Shown here one piece after another: positions 49,777 through 62,300 of a stretch of 64,000 nucleotides of DNA (position 1 is the first letter of the stretch; the number at the start of each line of letters is the position of its first letter). The notes beneath the pieces are model-generated. The model saw only the letters and a program-made list of their open reading frames with translations. It did not search any database and was not told the origin of the DNA. The position numbers and the translations under genes were made by a program. The stretch is taken from NCBI RefSeq assembly GCF_963576615.1, contig NC_088716.1, forward strand, positions 3,472,001 through 3,536,000, written 5' to 3'. This DNA comes from Watersipora subatra (taxonomy: Eukaryota > Bryozoa > Gymnolaemata > Cheilostomatida > Watersiporidae).

Positions 49777-50212
49777 ATGTTTACCCTTGACCCTTAGTTG
49801 ACCCTTATTGGTCATTGCTTGACATTCCTGGTCCTTATTTTATAACTAATTATATTATTATTATTTTGCTCTTTGTGATGTAATATTTATTTATTGAATT
49901 CTAGATGAGTCGAATAATAAGCCCTTCGGAAATAACCACTAATTGAAAATATGAATACTTGTCAATTAATTTAGACAGTCTACCATACCATTGGACCCTC
50001 TATAGCAAAATCATATATTTTATGGTTAATCAAAAAAGATTTCTTAAAGATGAGCCTTTATTTCATTAAATTAAAATTAGCATGTTATCAGATTTAAGCT
50101 GCTATTAAATTAAGACCATTATTTTGTTAAAACAAAACTCAGTTCTTTAAGTTAAATCTAATATTTCTTTTTAAACAAAACTTCAATTTAAACGAAATTT
50201 CAAACTTCAATA

Positions 50213-50425
50213 TTTCAATGAAGTGAAACTACAGCATATTTCAATGAAGTGAAACTACAGCATATTTCAATGAAGTGAAACTGCTGCATATTTCAATGAA
50301 GTGAAACTACAGCATATTTCAATGAAGTGAAACTGCTGCATATTTCAATGAAGTGAAACTGCTGCATATTTCAATGAAGTGAAACTAAACTACTGCATAT
50401 TTCAATGAAGTGAAACTACTACGTA
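50213..50425. repeat. 26-bp minisatellite, about eight units
   Basis: Unit CATATTTCAATGAAGTGAAACTACAG, alternating with CTGCTG variants. Decayed single copies extend for another 300 bp. Confidence 0.95.
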
Positions 50426-51279
50426 CATATTTTGATAGAGTGAAATTTATGTGAGAAAAAAGCGAAACTATTAGATTTCAATAAAGTTAAATTACCATCT
50501 CAACAAAATGTATTTGTAATTACGTCACAAACTATTATTTTCAAAGAAGTGAAAGTATTACATACTTTCAAAAAGAGAAACTTGCATAAGAAACAAAGCG
50601 AAACTATTAAATATTTCAATTAAAAGAAACTAGTGTTTTATTATACTAGTTTATTATATAAAACCGCCTTTCATTTGTACTGATATTATTATTCAATTTG
50701 GAGAAACTGCTATTTCTTAAAAGTGAAACTACTCTTTCATTGAAGTGAAACTGATATTCAACATGCTTCAAGTCATCCGCTGTCAGTAGGTTTGTTTAGA
50801 TGAGTTTCCCCATTCAACAACTGCCTAGTTATTTTACTTCTAATATTAATTCTTTGTTTTATTTTCATCATTCCATGTTCAGCCCTTGTAGACTTATATG
50901 TCATCCTTTGCTCTGAGCCTTAAGGGCCTCTATCATAACTCAGCAAGCGCATGTATTTTTTCAGACAGTTTTTTGTGGATGACCTCACTCTAGAGTTTAG
51001 TTAGGATTACTAGGAAAGGAATGCTGAGGCCAGACACTTATTACTCTCTGTTTGTACCTTTTTACCTAACATCGTTTATCGATTTCAATTCTTACTTCCT
51101 TTGGTTCCGCTTGCTGTCTCACTTTTGGTTTACCTGCTATACACCTTTTTTACCTACTCTTCTTTCCTTTTATAAACACATGCAATGAGTTTTCTATTCT
51201 TGTGTGTTTTATCCGAGTGTATTCGCTCACTTCTTTCAATACAAACTTCACTAATTATGTGTAAAATAATAAATTTTAC

Positions 51280-52010
51280 TATATATACATATATATATTG
51301 GTATATAGTATATATACTGGTATAGTATACACCGGTATGTCTAATCGCGCCAGGTTTTTGTTTGATCTGACGAACTAGAGGTAACAGATGTTATAATACA
51401 TTGGTTGTAACTGCGCTGGACCAGCCTTGTAATTATCCGTGTGGGGTGAATGCAGCGGTGCTCCTTCAAAGCTCTCCCTAAACGTGTTAATTTGTTGCCG
51501 GCGCTTGTCTCACGGGTCTTGGCTGTCCCTCGAGATTGAATATTACAGCTTTGATAGCTAATTGCTTGTAAGTTTATAAATTGTTCTTTCATGCCTCATT
51601 TGCTCATCAAACTTGTAATTTCTACATTTAAATAATGTCATTGCCATAACACTGCCATAATATTAATAATGTTTAGTTCTATTCTGAGTAAAGTTAGTGT
51701 CACCAGCTTGCATCGATTTTCCTCTTTCCATATATATGTATGTTTATATTTATATATAGATATGTTTATATATATACATATGTGTATATATACTTGTATA
51801 TATAAATAAATATATATAAATAAAATAAATGCCAAAACAAAAAATTAAAAAAAATATATCTATATTTATACATATATATATATTTATATATGTATATGTT
51901 TATATATATATATTAGTTAAATATATAAATTATATTATAAATTATATATAAATTGTTATTATATTATATATATAAATAAATTATATAGTTAAATATATAT
52001 ATAAGAAATA
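51280..52010. repeat. TA-rich low-complexity tract
   Basis: Clusters of TATATA, TATATTTATA and AAATATATAAAT around a normal-complexity island (51340-51640). No coding signal. Confidence 0.85.
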
Positions 52011-53348
52011 AAAAACCTGTACTTTTCTTGGGCAGCTCATACTGGTAATCATTTTTATAAAAAAAATGTTTTACATATAATGTCGCTGTAAAAAATAAAT
52101 CAATAAATATAACGGTATTGGCATATGATGTCATAAGCTCAAAACAAAAATTGATACAAAGAAGACTTGAGAGGAAGACTAAGTCCAGGTTTCCATTAAA
52201 TTTAAACTAAATTAAAAGTTTAGACCAATATAATTAGTTAAATCGGTATAAACACTTAAATGTTGTGTTCATTAAATTTTTGTTTGTTTCCATTTCCGCC
52301 TTTTGAAAGTACAAGGACAAATATTTTTAAACTTTAAAACATTTTTAAATTTCAGAAAAAAGAAAATTAGTTTAAACGCTCATAACATTTCTCCAACATA
52401 TTTTTGTTAAATGTATTATTAGTGCTTTGATAAAAAAATATTTTTTTGTCAGAAATGGTTCTCAAATAACCTCATAGTTTCACCAGTCACCTTTGACCAA
52501 ACCTACCAGACGAGCAGAAATAATTGTTGTTAATTTGAATGGAAACGCTGAACAATAGCCAACAGTTGTCCATTCAGACACTCTCAATCATTCTGCTAAA
52601 TTACGGTAGAGCATTGTAGCTCCTCTCATCCTTGCATTGTGAAAAGGAGACACCAGCTTTCCCTCAACCATTGATTCCTCAAGAATATTTATTTGTCACG
52701 CAACCTTGCATGAGGGTAAGTCGCAACTGTCACGCAACTCTCTGATATCATGTTATACTAGAATATATTCTGTCTATAGTAAATTGTACCGCTAGAATTT
52801 GATGTTACTTTTAAACATTTATTAATTTTAAAAAAATATTTCAACTGCAAAATTTTCTTGCCTTTAATTCAAGGACAATTCTGTTTTTGATTTTGCTAAA
52901 TGGTTCTTTAGCATTCTCTATAATAATAGCAGATGTTAAAACTAAAGTATGTATAAAACCATTAAATACTTTACCAGTTGTCACTAACTAATGCTGAATT
53001 GAAAAAGACTTCAATTTATGGCTTGTATTTGAAGTTTATTCTATGAAATTGTAAATTGCAGAACTTATAATAAATGTCAATAATTTCTTTTTGTACTCTG
53101 CCAAAAAAATGAATATATGTTCTTATCCAAACTTGTAACTTTAAGCTGCCCCTAAAGCTGCCTCTTATAGTGTTTGAAATTAAAAGCCAGCCATACCTGA
53201 TCAGCCACAACCAAGTCAATGATTCTAGATTGTCCACATTTAATAATTCTTGTTTCCATATTTGTCTGTTTCTAAGCCAACACAATATAGAGTGCCTGCT
53301 AAAGACTGTTTGAGTGTTGTTATTTCTGTAGCAGGAACACCCTGTACT

Positions 53349-56300
53349 ATGTATGTGACGCGCAGAAGGAACAGAGTTCTACGCAAGTAAGTGCCTCTCT
53401 GTAGTACCAAATAAAATTTGTAACTTTGTGTGTAATTCTTGCTCCAGGTCAAAGGCAAGTTTTTCTATGTGAGTCGAATAGTTGCTATGCTGGTAGTTGA
53501 GGAGTCTGGCTTCCATAATTATAAATTAAAATGATGAAATTAATTTCAAATGTCAAACCATTTTATATAAATGAATTTTGCTAGTTGAGATTGCACAGCA
53601 AATTAGAGAAAATTTATTTTTAGGCCAAATGCACCCACACTTGATCCAGCCAAATCCAACCCATCCAAGCGACACCGAGAGAGGCTAAATGGAGAGCTCG
53701 AGTACCTCGCTAGCCTGCTGCCATTTGATGACAGCGTCATCGCCAAGTTGGATAAACTCTCTATACTGCGGCTTGCCGTGAGCTATCTACGAGCTAAAAG
53801 TTATTATGGAGGTGATTTCTTATGGTCATGTTCCAGCAAGTGTCTCACACATGATCACTGCTCATAGCTGGTCTGATGCTGCCGCCTGCTGTGATAATTG
53901 ATAAAAGCAGTTTGACCTTCAACTGCCAATACCACTGACGACAAAATTTGAAGCATTTTTTAGAGAAAAAGTTATGAATTAATTTTTAATTAGTTCAAAA
54001 TATTCAAACCCAAAAAGCAATCAATTTCAAGTAATGACAGGTGTTATGGCAGTTTTAGTAAACCATACAAGGTTTCATATGTAAAAAAAGTTTTTGGTTT
54101 GGTTTGCAAAAAATTACAACTTAATCACTGATATAACGTAATGTACATGTTTCTGCGTAGGATGAACCGTCAATGACTGCTAGGTGTAGTTTTACAAAGG
54201 CAGGGATGAAAGGGAAGAAGATGGCAAACTCTGAATGAGGCGAAAATAGGCTGACACAATTGAAAATAGGCTGACACAATTGAAAATAGGCTGACACAAT
54301 TGAAAATAGGCTGACACAATTGAAAATAGGCTGACATAATTGAAAATAGGCTGACACAATTGAAAATAGGCTGACACAATTGAAAATAGGCTGACACAAT
54401 TGAAAATAGGCTGACACAATTGAAAATAGGCTGACACAATTGAAAATAGGCTGACACAATTGAAAATTTAAACACAATCAAATTAGATGCAAAAATAAAA
54501 CATATTTAAATATTTGAAAAGACAACAGAAATTTAAATAAAAAATTATAGAATAAAACAATCTGTTTTAATTCAAAAAATTTCACGTAATATGAATTGTA
54601 TATGCGCAGGTGAATTTTTTAATTCCTATCAGAAACTTAAAATATTGGTAAAGTAACTCCCTCTTTTGTCAGACGTTGTAAACAAATAGGTGGCTATTTT
54701 ATGTAGCTAATTATATTATATCAGGTTGAGCGAATTTAACTTTTATGAAAAATCTTTCATCTTGTGATTCGGTTAAAAATAGTTAAACTGGACATTTGAG
54801 GAGGTTGTCTACAGCGCCCCTGGTTGAGTTGCCTATCATGTGCTAGGTATAGTACTACAGACTGATGTCTGTGATAGGAGGCCCTCTAACCCTTGAGTGC
54901 GACATGTCAAGTTCCCTATTATGCTCTGAGATCATATCTCCTCTCTTCCTCCTATTTCCCATCCTTGTGCTAGTCTTAGACTGTGTTTTTGATCAGTTTA
55001 TGAGTCGTTGAAGAGCTTGTTATTTGTAATAACAAGCTCTTCAACGCAATAAGATTGGAACTTTCTGTTGCTTTAGCTTTCGGCAGTTCTATTTGCGTTC
55101 TGAGATTTAAAAAGACCGTAAAATTGTGTGTAATTGAAAATGAATAGTGTGTAATTGAAAACTTGTTTTCAATTTACCGGTATAAGTTATAAAATCTGCC
55201 TCTGAGACGAAACAAGAAATTTCTGAGACGAAATAAGAAATTTATGGATGATACATATTCAAGATGTTCCCAAACTATTGTTTTGAAATATCAGCAAGGA
55301 TGTTGAGGCAGGATTTGAATGTAGAGAGAATTTCTTACATTATAAATTGAATGAAAAATTTCATTGCTGTTATTCGAAAAAGATGAAATGGAAGATTGAG
55401 ACACGAAGATCACAAAAACAAGCACTGTGCGGCGCGTGTCATAGCCGTTGTAATAGCTTAATTATAGCCTTTACCATGATTTGAAAATTTGACCCGTAAA
55501 CCGGGTCTTTTGTTCGACTTTCCGCTACTTTCATCTCTGAAATATCTTACAGCAATTATCTTTTGATATTACATTCTTGCTCCCTCTTACAGAAACGCAT
55601 TGATTCTGTGACATCACCTGTGAAACTTTCAAATCAGCCGTTCCTTTTCACTACACACATTCACTGATTCATCGGATGCTGTGAGATGTCTAGCATTGCA
55701 TAAAACAACCATATAGTTATCAATGTACTAAAATGATCTTAAGCCCTTATGAAACATGACTCTTCGTTAGCCCTCCTTGACACACTTGGTGTGTGTAGAC
55801 TGCATGAGACTTTGAATACTTATACACATAACAGAAATACTGAATTTCAACTATTTTAATATATTTTAGCCCTAAAATGACCCTCTGACAAGGTCATAGG
55901 GTCATATTAGAATTGACCCTCTGACCTTGTCAGGCTCTAAAATTAAACAATATAACATACCTGTTGCATTTCTTTCTACCGCCTTCTGCACAAGAGACAG
56001 AAATTTTAGCGTGGAGAGAGGTGTCTATGGAACCTCCACCTTCCACCAACTTCTACCTACTGATACTCCTGCATTCTCTGCACACTAATCATTTCTGTCA
56101 TGCAATTTGGTTTAAATGTAGGAATTTTGGCAGTTTGCATGCTTGAGTTTGGTTCACCTGTGGGCTGAGGAGAGCACGAACTCTACCGTGATAAATGATA
56201 ATTACTGCCATAGAAGAGATCGCTAAGCATGCGATAGCAGAATCAGCAGTATCCATGCTTGTCTCTAGATTCCGGATTGTTCCGCACACTATGAGTCCGA

Positions 56301-59300
56301 TATGGTCTATTGCATGTCATATTAGCATCAGGTTTCATTGCTTATCAATCTTTAATCATTAAACTTTGATGAAAACTAATACAATAAAATAATAATATAG
56401 TACAATAAAATAATAATATAGTGTCTTACTCGCTGCCTATTGTCAGACAGCTTGTGTGTTTCTCCTTTTTATTTTCTGTAGTGGTCAGAAACACCGCTCT
56501 CACTTATTATGACCCATCATTTTTTCATCTAAGTACCTGCTTTTAGTTGTCATAATTCACAATTTTACATACGTGTGTTGCAATATATATGCATTTTTAT
56601 TGCCCTCCGACACGATTGGTTGCAAGTATTGATAACCACTTGCTACATGTTGTCAGTTATTTAGCTAGCTGTTAGATTTCATACCATCTTTTCTATTCCG
56701 TTCATCACTTGTGTTTATTTTGATTTTTAACAGCGATCAACCTTTGTCAGTCTCTTGTGCTACGCCGATTGTCTGTCTGTTTGTCTATTACTCGCCTTTC
56801 AGTTCAATCCGCTGAGAGCTGGTTAATTATATGGCCCTCGCATCTGCTAGGTGATATACTCACCTGCAATCATCTGTCTTCACACGCCTTAGACATATGG
56901 GATATAGTCTGGATGCAGCCATCTACTCAGATACAATGATCAAATTTCCTTTATGGTTCAATTGACAACTTTGATTTTTTAAAAACAAACATGACTGACA
57001 TGCAACCACTATATATGTCTCTAAAACCCGCCACCACCATTTCGCGTATCCAAGATTTCCAGTTTTGTCAACTTGCTGTGGGATCAATCTCAAATGTTAA
57101 CTTCCTTAACCACAGTCCAATTTTCATGTAATTATGTAGCTGTCGCCTATCATGCTGCCAAATGAGGTCTAACACTTGGTTGGGAATTACAAGTTGTAAC
57201 ATAACAAGTCAAGGTCATCATTACTGCTGTTATTGTTTCTTTTTTACCACTCTTTCAGAAAATCCTCGAGTGTGCTCTCCAGGTTTAAATTTTTGCGCTA
57301 AACTCTAACAGTTACCTTATCTCTGCTACATGATTAGAACAATATTTTCTAATGCTCCCTATTCATAACTATGTGTAGGCTTTGGACTTTTGATAATTTG
57401 ATGGGATTCTTAACCTGCCCTCTGCCCATCTGAATTTGGTCTAGAAAGTCTGTTGGTTTTGCAGGCTTTTCGATGAGTCAGCCATCGTATCAAGTCACTC
57501 AGCTCGATGTGGATGCTCAGCTTAAAGCTCTCAGCGGCTTCATCATTGTAATTGACCCTAACAACGAAGTCTTCTACGTCTCACAGTCCGTGGAGCAATA
57601 TCTCGGCTTTCACCAGGTGTGCCACCTAGTCAGACCTGGTCTTTAGATTTCCCATGTTGGCATGGTTTGGGTGGCGTGAAGAATACACATTAATTAATAA
57701 GATCTTGGAGGGCCTCAATCTATCGTATTTTTACAAAGGTGCCACTGGCTATATACAGCCATACCTCAACATATTGTCACCTCTACATACAAATTTCCCA
57801 ACATGTAATGTAAATATTGAACCAGTAATTTCTCGGCATACAAATAATTTCCAGCATACGCCATTTGACATTTTTTAAAACAATTTTATGGCTGGTAAAA
57901 ATTAAAGATAAAACAAAAAGTAATAAATAGTATATAAATTAAGTCAATTTATGCAAAATATATTGTAAATTAAAGTTATTCTGTGTGTTGCTATCTTTTA
58001 CTCATTTCAGCACTAAACATGTGTATTGTTGAGCCTCTGTTCACATGTGTTTTAGATGAAGCTACAATAAAAGATTTTTTTACTGACAATTGCTTTATTC
58101 AGCAATTTATTTTTTTAAATTAAAATCATCTTAATAAATCTCACGCTGCCATTGTGATGGTGTTTGTTAATTCACATTTGTTAAAACACTGTTCCATTTA
58201 TATTTTTATTTTCCATATGTTCCTGTTTATACAAACTTCACATGCGCATGTTCTGTGCCTTTTCCCAGATCGCTAAAAATTGGTTTCAAAACTCTGTCTG
58301 GTTCCTGAGAACCAGCCTCTGAAACACCCTCCTGCTGACTATATGATCAATAATAATTGTCTTCACATACATCACCATTGCTAGTAAAACTATCTAGTAA
58401 GTTAGATCAACTCTTATCACCATCATTCAGTCTGCCAGTAATTCAGAGCCCTTCTATTTACAAGTCTCTGAGGTGAATTGCCAATATAAACCTTTGTTAT
58501 AAATTATTATTTTGTTACTTTAATTTTCATATATAATAAAAAATTTTGCAATAATTTTCTCACATACTTTTGTAAAATGCATTTGTTTTAATGTTATAAG
58601 TAATTATTTAAGTCAGGGTTCTTCAGGCTTAGGAACCAATTAAACAAAATGCAATTTAGTCTTATAAAAGTTTGCTCTTCAGCATACGAATGTTTTAACG
58701 TACAAAGTAAATATGAGAACGCATTGCTTTCATATGTCGAGACTTGACTGTGCACTCCATTATGTATTGTCTCATTTCCTATTGTCCAGATGTCTTACTC
58801 ATAGCCACATTTGTAGTCTGATATCCTACACCAGTGTGTATTGGAATTGGTTCACTCTGAGGACAGAGATAGCATGAGCTCTCAACTTAATTCATCTAAC
58901 CTCCTAAGGCACCTTGGCCCCAACCCTACTCCTGCGGATACTGACAGATTACACGCAATCGGAGGAGGTAAATCATGCAATGCTGTAACGAGACTTTGAC
59001 ATGTATGAGGTAGTGCCTTTGGTTGTCCAATCACAGCAAATTATTGCGCATTGGTCTAGAAATAATGGCATCTATACGCATCCTTTTTATAGAGAGCCAT
59101 AAGTTGCTGCAGAGATCTCTCATAGTCCGATTCCGTTGTCTCTTGGATAATACTTCTGGATTTATTGTAAGTCCTTCTCAGGCTAGGTCTGGTCTATAGA
59201 AGCCTGTACTAAATCAATATTTTATGTACATATTTTACAACTTTCACTTATTCTGCACATTGTGCTATGCTTTATTAAAGCTATTTTGAGTGTTCAGTAT

Positions 59301-62300
59301 GCTTTGATTTTTACCTGAAGTTATCCTTTAGAGCTGCTGCTATAATATTCAATCTAATTATGTACTTCCTGAAATGCTAGCACTGAGATAATAAAAATAT
59401 TTCAGACCATGGAGATCAGCGGCCATTTGCGACCCCTTTATGGACAGATAGGCTTAGGTGGCCTCGCTCTTTTTGCTGTCTGTACGCCGTTCGGTCCTGC
59501 CCTCCTTGCTGACTCAGAAGTGGAGGAGACAACATTCAGGAGTAAACTCTCTCTCAACATGAACATTATCAACCTTGATACTAGGTATGAGTCGCTGTGA
59601 GACATATGGTGTGAGTTGCTGTGAGAAATGTGGTGTGAGTCATTGTGAGGCATATGGTGGGAGTCACTGCGAGACATATGGTGTGGGTCAGTGAGACATA
59701 TGGTGTGGGTCACTGAGAGACATATGGTGTGAGTCACTATGGACACGTGATGTGAGTCACAGCACATCATGTGCTTAGGGAATATCTGAATGACATATAG
59801 TGAGTTCCATTTTATGTCATGCATTGAGAGTTGCCATGGAATGAGTCTTTGCATAGCATACAATGTGGAAGAGACATGCAACCTGAATTGAAGCCAGACA
59901 TGATGTTAGAGTAACAAGTCAGTCGTTTCTGACCATAACGAGCCAGAGACAGCAACAACAAGCAACAACAAGCAGTCAGAGACACAACATAGTATCTAGC
60001 GGGAGTCTTTTGGATTAGGAGAGACAAAGGGCCTTGGCAATCGAAAATATCCGCTATGCATTGCGATCCCAAACCCTCTTGCTTTGTAACTTTTAGAAAG
60101 CCAATGAGAGTTTTTTCAAAGTCTTTCTCTAAAGTTTAATGGTAAAACAGTACAATATTTATTTACATCGGATAACAAACAGCTTTAAGCATGGCCTTGC
60201 CTAATAAACTCCAACAAAAGGATAGGTAAAGATGCTTTCTCAAGTGCCACAAGGACACGTCATAAGTCAATCAACTGAGCAGAACACTAGCAGTTGAACT
60301 CTCATATAAGAGCCTGTTGCATAGAAACCTGAACAAAGCACTTGTCACAGTGTGTCATACTTACAACGTAGTAGTTTTTCCTGTAAAGTACATGTAATGG
60401 CTTATCATATGCCTTTTGGTCCATGCATACGTTTGGACACTGCTAGGGTCATGAGAAGACGATTTCAATATTTTGGTGTGACCACTAGTCAATTTACACA
60501 GATTAATATCAGCTATTTATGACCATGTTTAGAGGGGAACTGATACTTGGCCATAAGGAGAACACAACTCTCTACAATCTGTTACACCCCTTTGATCTCC
60601 AATACTTCTCCGATGCTCACAAAGAGAGTAAGTAGCTGTTGGCTTACGTAATGATTTCGTCAAGTTATTTTATCATAGCCGGTAACTCTGTCAGCTTGTA
60701 TCAATACATACGGTTTTCACTCATTCAAGTAGCCTGAATTTAGAGCAACTTTGTCATCTGTATGAATCCAGACGTGCATTAGGCTCGGTGTTCCTTTCTA
60801 ACAGATCCTAGCCAAACTTTCACTGATCAACTCCTTAATGCCTGGTTCAGACCAAGGTAGAATTTATGGCGAGTGAGGCGCTGCACCCTCGTGCGACCAC
60901 ACAGGACAATGCTCTTATGGAGTTCGCGCAGGATTTAGCTGCGTCATCCTGCGAGTTCATAGCTATCTCGGCTCACACCAACCACGTACTTGCATAATCT
61001 TGTATCGCAGGGCGCAGCGCCTCGCCTGCCATCGGTTTGGACCAGGCATAACATGGCTGTTTAATGCATACAGTGTAGCTCAATCCGCAGTCATGAAGTT
61101 GAGCTAATCTGATAGATTTGTCTTCTTTTGATGTAAAGTGCACCCGATCTCCCACAGCTTGCCGTTTTCCTCTTTTTTATCAAATCTGCTGCTGTCTCTG
61201 TCTAGATTTTCTGTCAGGCATCATTCTAATGCTTATTGTGGTAATTGTAGGTATTGTTTGTTGTCATCTTGTTAACTTACACTGCATTACATACTTACAC
61301 TTCTATAGGACTTTCATATGTGTCATTTGTTATATCTCAGTGATAAAAGCCGGAAGCTGTGGCCTTGTTGCCTACAGATTGCAGAACAAAGATGGTGGGT
61401 GGTTATGGCTGCAAACATCTGCGCGAGTTGTTTATAGAAACAACAAGCCTGACTACATTATGTGCTTCCATCGGAATTTGACGTAAGTTACACTTGGTAT
61501 GGAGACAGTGAGGAAAAATTTGGTATTGTAATTGTGCTCACCTGAATATCAACCGATTCCAGTATTACTCATTCTATTTTCATAGCTTTGTTTCATGTTA
61601 GATAGAAGCTTTTGAGTCACTAAGAAAAGATCTCTCAGATGCAAATGTTTAGTTGAAAGTGTAAGTGACAATGTGACCAATAGTAATGGTTTCTGTGCAC
61701 AATCCACAGTTACAGTTCCTAGTTACAATTACCAGGCCCGTATTCCCTGGGGCGGCTAGGCGGCTGAGCCGCCTCAACATTTTAGGAATTTTTGGCGGCT
61801 AAGTACAGTCAAACTATGATAACTCGCCCTCGGATAAAATGTAAAATTTTATCACGAACACATGGTTAACTTGAAAGGATTTGTTTGGTTCCCATGCAAT
61901 GATAAATTGCTTTAGATAAATCGACCTCAACAGCATTAACTCGAACAGTTATTTGCCCAACGGCTACGGGAACCGTTTTTATCGCTGTAGAGTATCACTT
62001 TATTCCAAGCCATATAGATAAATGTCAACTTTTAATAGTTATTGGGCGTCATTATTATCATCATCGGCAAAATATTCTTGTTAACGACTTTTATAAAGGT
62101 TTGCAAAAGGTCAAGTTTTAACAAACATCCGCTTGGCAATGGCCCCACGAAAGCGTAGAAACCTTAGGATGAACTTAAAATGAAATCGGCAAAATTGATC
62201 TTTGTTGAAACGCTCAAAAGAAAAAAATGTATTTTTTCTGAGCGTTTCAACTGCGGTCAAGTTTAGCCTATTTCAATCTGAAAACGTCCTGGCAGTCACA

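Larger units (their letters stand above)
49777..53348. other. Intergenic, AP-4 beta-like 3' end to AHR start
   Basis: No gene recognised. It contains the 26-bp array (50213-50425) with a looser tail of GAAGTGAAACT motifs to about 50760, and a long TATA-rich tract (51280-52010). A TTCTGTAGCAGGAACACC segment just before the AHR ATG could be an acceptor for a 5' UTR exon. Confidence 0.5.

Noticed and set aside
51341-51592. 83-aa minus-strand frame in a normal-composition island
   Set aside because: No recognisable family, no splice partner and no second copy to compare.
54121-54481. Reverse-strand frames with repeated FNCVSLF
   Set aside because: A 20-bp minisatellite read in three open frames.
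61118-61340. Upstream part of the open frame covering AHR exon 8
   Set aside because: It is intron sequence; the CTCAG acceptor at 61340 restores the family's MIKAG motif exactly.
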